Below are positions 60,937 through 64,000 of a stretch of DNA of 64,000 nt, piece after piece. Within the stretch, counting starts at the first letter, position 1, and each line of letters starts with the position of its first letter. The notes under the pieces were generated by a model that did no database searches, was not told the origin of the DNA, and worked only from the letters and a program-made list of their open reading frames with translations. Source of the stretch: Rhodococcus sp. KBS0724 (lineage in GTDB: Bacteria; Actinomycetota; Actinomycetes; Mycobacteriales; Mycobacteriaceae); contig NZ_VCBX02000001.1 of NCBI RefSeq assembly GCF_005938745.2, positions 6,028,501 to 6,092,500 on the forward strand, written 5' to 3'. Both the position numbers and the translations under genes were made by a program.

Positions 60937-61596
60937 ATGACGGATGTAGACACCTCCCCCGCGAAACGTGTCACAAAACGTCGAGGTCAAACGCGGCAGC
61001 GACTGCTCGACGCCGCAGCCGATGTTTTTGGCGACCAGGGATTCGGGCACGCAACCGTCGAGCAGATCTGCGAACGAGGCGGATACTCACGTGGCGCCTT
61101 CTACTCCAACTTCGACTCCCTCGATCAACTGTTCTTTGCCATGTGGGAACAACGGTCTGCGGCGATGCTCTCCGATCTGAGGTCTGCCACTGCCGCAATC
61201 ACCACCGAGTCGCTCGACATGACTGCCGTCGTCGCACGCATTGTTTCCGTGGTCCCGGTTGACCCCCAGTGGTATCGGATCAATGCCGAGTTCACAGCGC
61301 ACGCACTCCGCAACGACGCACTGCGAACCGCATTGGCCGACCGCGAAGACGCGATACTCCACACCCTGCTTCCCCTGGTGGAGTCCGCACTCGGCGACGT
61401 CGGACGGCGCATCGTGGGAGACCCGACCGCAGTGGGCCGCGCTCTCGTCGCCGTTCACGACGGCACCAGCGTCCAGTGCCTCGTCGATCCCGACACCGAC
61501 GCTGCGTTTGCCCTTCGCCGAGACATCTTTACTCGAATCCTGCTGTCCTACACCGAACCAATCCCGCCCCACCCATCATCAGAGGAGTTCTCATGA
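60937..61596 (+). CDS. TetR-family regulator
   Basis: A 219-aa TetR protein. The helix-turn-helix covers about residues 18-64 (Q-R-L-L-D-A-A-A-D-V-F, A-T-V-E-Q-I-C-E-R-G-G-Y-S-R-G-A-F-Y-S-N-F-D-S-L). AAGGAGG precedes the ATG. It overlaps the FAD dehydrogenase gene by ATGA, so it probably senses a substrate of that enzyme. An inverted repeat sits 31 bases upstream. Confidence 0.9.
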   Translation: MTDVDTSPAKRVTKRRGQTRQRLLDAAADVFGDQGFGHATVEQICERGGYSRGAFYSNFDSLDQLFFAMWEQRSAAMLSDLRSATAAITTESLDMTAVVARIVSVVPVDPQWYRINAEFTAHALRNDALRTALADREDAILHTLLPLVESALGDVGRRIVGDPTAVGRALVAVHDGTSVQCLVDPDTDAAFALRRDIFTRILLSYTEPIPPHPSSEEFS

Positions 61597-63248
61597 GCGA
61601 ACATGCTGACGTCATCGTTGTCGGGGCCGGACTTGCCGGCCTCGTCGCCACGTACGAACTGACCCGGGCAGGACGCAAAGTCCTTGTCGTGGAACAGGAA
61701 AATGCAGCCAACCTCGGCGCTCAGGCGTTCTGGTCACTCGGCGGACTGTTCCTTGTCAACAGTCCGGAACAACGCCGACTCGGCATCAAGGACTCGCTCG
61801 ACCTCGCCATGCAGGACTGGATGGGTACCGCGGCCTTCGACCGTGATCGCGAAGACCACTGGCCCCGCCAATGGGCCAAGGCGTACGTCGAATTCGCGGC
61901 CGGCGACAAGCGCCAGTACCTGCACGATCTGGGGCTTCGTCTGATGCCCAACGTCGGCTGGGCCGAACGCGGACGCGGAATGGCTCTCGGGCACGGTAAC
62001 TCAGTCCCCCGATTCCATCTCACCTGGGGAACTGGCCCCGGAGTCCTCGATGTCTTCCTGACCAAGGTCATTGCCGCCCAGAAACGCGGACTGGTCACGT
62101 TCAAGCACCGCCATCAGGTAGACCAACTGGTCGTCACCGACGGTGCTGTCACCGGCGTTCGGGGTACCGTTCTCGAACCTTCGAACACCCTTCGTGGAGT
62201 AGAGAGTTCCCGTACCCCGGTCGGCGAATTCGAATTCGCCGCGCAGGCAGTTGTTGTCACCTCCGGCGGCATCGGCGGCAATTACGAACTGGTGAAGAAG
62301 AATTGGCCCGAGCGCCTCGGCAAGGCTCCCGATCACATGCTCACCGGCGTACCTGCCCACGTCGACGGCCGCATGCTCGAGATCACCGAGTCGGCCGGCG
62401 GCAACATCGTCAACCGCGACCGTATGTGGCACTACACAGAAGGAATCCAGAACTGGAACCCCATCTGGCCGAACCACGGAATCCGCATCATCCCCGGCCC
62501 GTCGTCGATGTGGTTCGATGCCACCGGAAAACGTCTACCGGTGCCCAACTTTCCCGGTTTCGACACGATGGGAACCTTCAAGTACATCCTCGACAGCGGT
62601 CACGAGTACACGTGGTTCATTCTCGATCAGAAAATCATCGAGAAGGAATTTGCGCTCTCCGGTTCGGAACAGAATCCGGACTTCACCAATCGTGATTTCA
62701 AGCTCCTCCTCGAACGCATCAAGAAGGGTGCACCCGGCCCCGTCGAAGCCTTCAAACAGAAGGGCGCGGACTTCGTGGTGCGCAACAACCTTCGCGATCT
62801 GGTCGACGGCATGAATGCCCTGACGGATACACCGCTACTCGATTTCGAGGACATCGAGCGCGAAATGATCGCCCGCGACCGCGAGGTGGACAACAAGTAC
62901 AGCAAGGATTTCCAGGTCACCGCTATCCACGGTGCCCGTAATCTGCTGGCCGACAAAATCGTGCGCGTTGTTGCGCCGCACAAGATTCTGGACCCGAAGA
63001 ACGGCCCCCTGATCGCAGTCCGGTTGCACCTGCTCACTCGAAAGACCCTCGGCGGCTTGGAAACCAATCTGGATTCGCAGGTCATCAAGGCCGACGGCAG
63101 CGTCTTCGACGGGCTTTACGCAGCGGGCGAGGTTGCCGGCTTCGGCGGCGGCGGTGTCCACGGGTACAGCGCTCTGGAGGGAACCTTCCTCGGCGGTTGC
63201 ATCTTCTCGGGCCGCGCGGCGGGCCGCGCGCTGGCGCGAGACCTGTAG
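61593..63248 (+). CDS. FAD-binding dehydrogenase (KstD-related)
   Basis: A 551-aa flavoprotein of the fumarate reductase/KstD superfamily. G-A-G-L-A-G lies at about 11-16, V-V-E-Q-E-N-A-A-N-L-G-G-type follows, and the C-terminal G-L-Y-A-A-G-E-V-A-G-F-G-G-G-G-V-H-G-Y-S-A-L-E-G-T-F-L-G-G-C-I-F-S-G-R-A-A-G is the FAD-binding end. The KstD Y-P-G-x-G signature is replaced by V-H-G-Y-S-A, so I do not call it a steroid dehydrogenase; it matches the conserved mycobacterial-type FAD-binding dehydrogenase group. It starts within the TetR stop. Confidence 0.85.
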   Translation: MSEHADVIVVGAGLAGLVATYELTRAGRKVLVVEQENAANLGAQAFWSLGGLFLVNSPEQRRLGIKDSLDLAMQDWMGTAAFDRDREDHWPRQWAKAYVEFAAGDKRQYLHDLGLRLMPNVGWAERGRGMALGHGNSVPRFHLTWGTGPGVLDVFLTKVIAAQKRGLVTFKHRHQVDQLVVTDGAVTGVRGTVLEPSNTLRGVESSRTPVGEFEFAAQAVVVTSGGIGGNYELVKKNWPERLGKAPDHMLTGVPAHVDGRMLEITESAGGNIVNRDRMWHYTEGIQNWNPIWPNHGIRIIPGPSSMWFDATGKRLPVPNFPGFDTMGTFKYILDSGHEYTWFILDQKIIEKEFALSGSEQNPDFTNRDFKLLLERIKKGAPGPVEAFKQKGADFVVRNNLRDLVDGMNALTDTPLLDFEDIEREMIARDREVDNKYSKDFQVTAIHGARNLLADKIVRVVAPHKILDPKNGPLIAVRLHLLTRKTLGGLETNLDSQVIKADGSVFDGLYAAGEVAGFGGGGVHGYSALEGTFLGGCIFSGRAAGRALARDL

Positions 63249-63259
63249 CGAACCTATTA

Positions 63260-63295
63260 CACCGGCTCCGAGATCGTACGGTCTCGGAGCCGGTG
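63260..63295. terminator. Bidirectional hairpin terminator
   Basis: CACCGGCTCCGAGA (63260-63273) and TCTCGGAGCCGGTG (63282-63295) are exact complements with an 8-base loop between the convergent FAD dehydrogenase (ends 63248) and VIT gene (ends 63298). Confidence 0.75.
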
Positions 63296-63297
63296 CT

Positions 63298-64000
63298 CTA
63301 CAGCGATGTCCCGAACAGCATTCCGAGTAGATACGTTGCCGCCGCAGCGCCGTAACCGATCGCGAGTTGGCGTAGAGCCCGCTTGAAAGGCGGACCGCCG
63401 GAGAGCAGTCCCACGACAATGCCGGTGCTCAGCAGGGCAATACCCACCAGAACCGAAGCCACGATCAGCGCCGTCACACCTTCCAGCCCGAACAGGTAAG
63501 GCAACACGGGAATGATTGCGCCGGAGGCAAAGAAACAGAAACTGGCGGCCGCAGCACCCAATCCGGTGCCGACAGACTCGTGGGTGTCTTCGACTTCCGT
63601 CGTACCGAAGTTGTTGTGCTTCAGTACGTCCGCCGCTCTCACTTCGGCTTCTTCTGCCGTCATGCCGCGGGCCCGGTACACCAGAGCCAACTCGTTGGCG
63701 TCGACGTCGAGCAATCCGACGGCGTCGCGCGCGTCGGCCCCCGGAGTGGATGCCTCCAACAATTCACGTTGCGAGCGGACCGAAACGTATTCACCGGCGC
63801 CCATCGACAGTGCGCCAGCAAGTAATCCGGCCATACCGGTAAGCAACACGATCTGATTCGAGACGCCGCTGCCACTGATACCGAGAACCAGGGCCAAGTT
63901 ACTCACCAGACCGTCGTTTGCGCCGAACACAGCCGCACGGAAGGTCCCCGACAGCCGATTGCGCCCTCGAGTCGCCAGCGCGCGCACCACTTCCTCGTGA
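63298..64000 (-). CDS. VIT/CCC1-family transporter (partial at window end)
   Basis: At least 230 aa of a VIT1/CCC1-type Fe2+/Mn2+ transporter. The first helix G-A-N-D-G-L-V-S-N-L-A-L-V-L-G and S-M-G-A-G-E-Y-V-S-V-R-S-Q are diagnostic, and about five hydrophobic segments are visible with a charged middle domain. A GTG at 63990 could start it, but the frame stays open to the window edge with H-E-E upstream, so the true N terminus is probably outside. Confidence 0.85.
   Translation of the reverse strand, partial: HEEVVRALATRGRNRLSGTFRAAVFGANDGLVSNLALVLGISGSGVSNQIVLLTGMAGLLAGALSMGAGEYVSVRSQRELLEASTPGADARDAVGLLDVDANELALVYRARGMTAEEAEVRAADVLKHNNFGTTEVEDTHESVGTGLGAAAASFCFFASGAIIPVLPYLFGLEGVTALIVASVLVGIALLSTGIVVGLLSGGPPFKRALRQLAIGYGAAAATYLLGMLFGTSL

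Noticed and set aside
1..64000. CRISPR arrays, tRNA/rRNA genes, insertion sequences, integrases
   Set aside because: No regularly spaced repeats, cloverleaf-like genes, transposase motifs or target-site duplications were seen by reading both strands; this cannot exclude very degenerate remnants.

Overview
The window looks like chromosomal DNA of a high-GC actinobacterium, most probably Rhodococcus. The evidence is the GC-rich sequence, many GTG starts, frequent ATGA start/stop overlaps, an NDMA-dependent alcohol dehydrogenase, and a dense set of steroid-type catabolic genes of the kind found in several copies in rhodococci. No rRNA, tRNA, CRISPR array, transposase or integrase was seen.

Positions 1 to about 47.85 kb form a catabolic island. 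Together its genes look like an accessory steroid (or steroid-like polycyclic terpenoid) pathway. Ring A/B opening is covered by two KstD-type dehydrogenases (16-1716 and 45413-46960), the KshA Rieske oxygenase (19423-20583), HsaA- and HsaC-type enzymes beside it (17241-19385) and an HsaB-type flavin reductase (43046-43591). An HsaD-type hydrolase lies just past the island edge (47967-48839). No KshB reductase and no HsaE/F/G enzymes are present. Side-chain or ring-ketone chemistry is suggested by three Baeyer-Villiger monooxygenases, each linked to an HSL-type esterase, and by an SMP-30 lactonase, a P450/ferredoxin/aldehyde dehydrogenase/alcohol dehydrogenase operon, two acyl-CoA dehydrogenases with a CoA-transferase, five SDR dehydrogenases and two SnoaL-type proteins, one resembling bile-acid dehydratase BaiE. 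A complete peptide-type ABC importer (8.0-13.6 kb) probably brings in the substrate.

Layout: (A) minus-strand operon SnoaL-esterase-SDR-BVMO1-KstD1 (6277 to 16). (B) An SDR divergent from a plus-strand operon VOC-SBP-two permeases-two ATPases-oxygenase-like-NIPSNAP-Dabb (7571-15786). (C) Minus-strand kshA-hsaA-hsaC then an OYE-type enzyme (20583 to 15901). (D) SDR, BVMO2, GntR and CoA-transferase/acyl-CoA dehydrogenases on the minus strand (28146 to 20828), divergent from an esterase and a tandem-domain MarR protein. (E) Minus-strand SMP-30-SDR-P450-ferredoxin-ALDH-ADH-MFS (37804 to 30327). (F) Esterase and BVMO3, divergent from an IclR gene. (G) PadR, flavin reductase, IclR2, SnoaL/BaiE-like, KstD2 and SDR (42.2-47.8 kb).

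Two putative operator families tie the island together. A 17-bp palindrome, TTCCCG-N5-CGGGAA, precedes the kshA operon, the ABC operon and the flavin-reductase gene, with weaker copies elsewhere; an IclR protein is the likely ligand. A 12-bp palindrome, ATTGGATCCAAT, precedes the SDR, BVMO2, the acyl-CoA dehydrogenase operon and the SMP-30/P450 operon; the GntR/FCD protein encoded among them is the likely ligand. This split (ring genes under one box, side-chain/lactone genes under the other) is my inference and the most interesting system in the window.

From about 47.85 kb on, codon use becomes visibly more GC-ending and the genes look like ordinary chromosome: HsaD-like hydrolase, esterase, gluconate uptake (gntK, gntP and GntR), gpsA, an M50-like membrane protein with an AAA ATPase, hypothetical genes, two paralogous secreted proteins, an SsuD-like monooxygenase, TetR with an FAD dehydrogenase, and a VIT-family transporter cut by the window end. 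All functional calls rest on reading motifs and on remembered family features; no database search was run.
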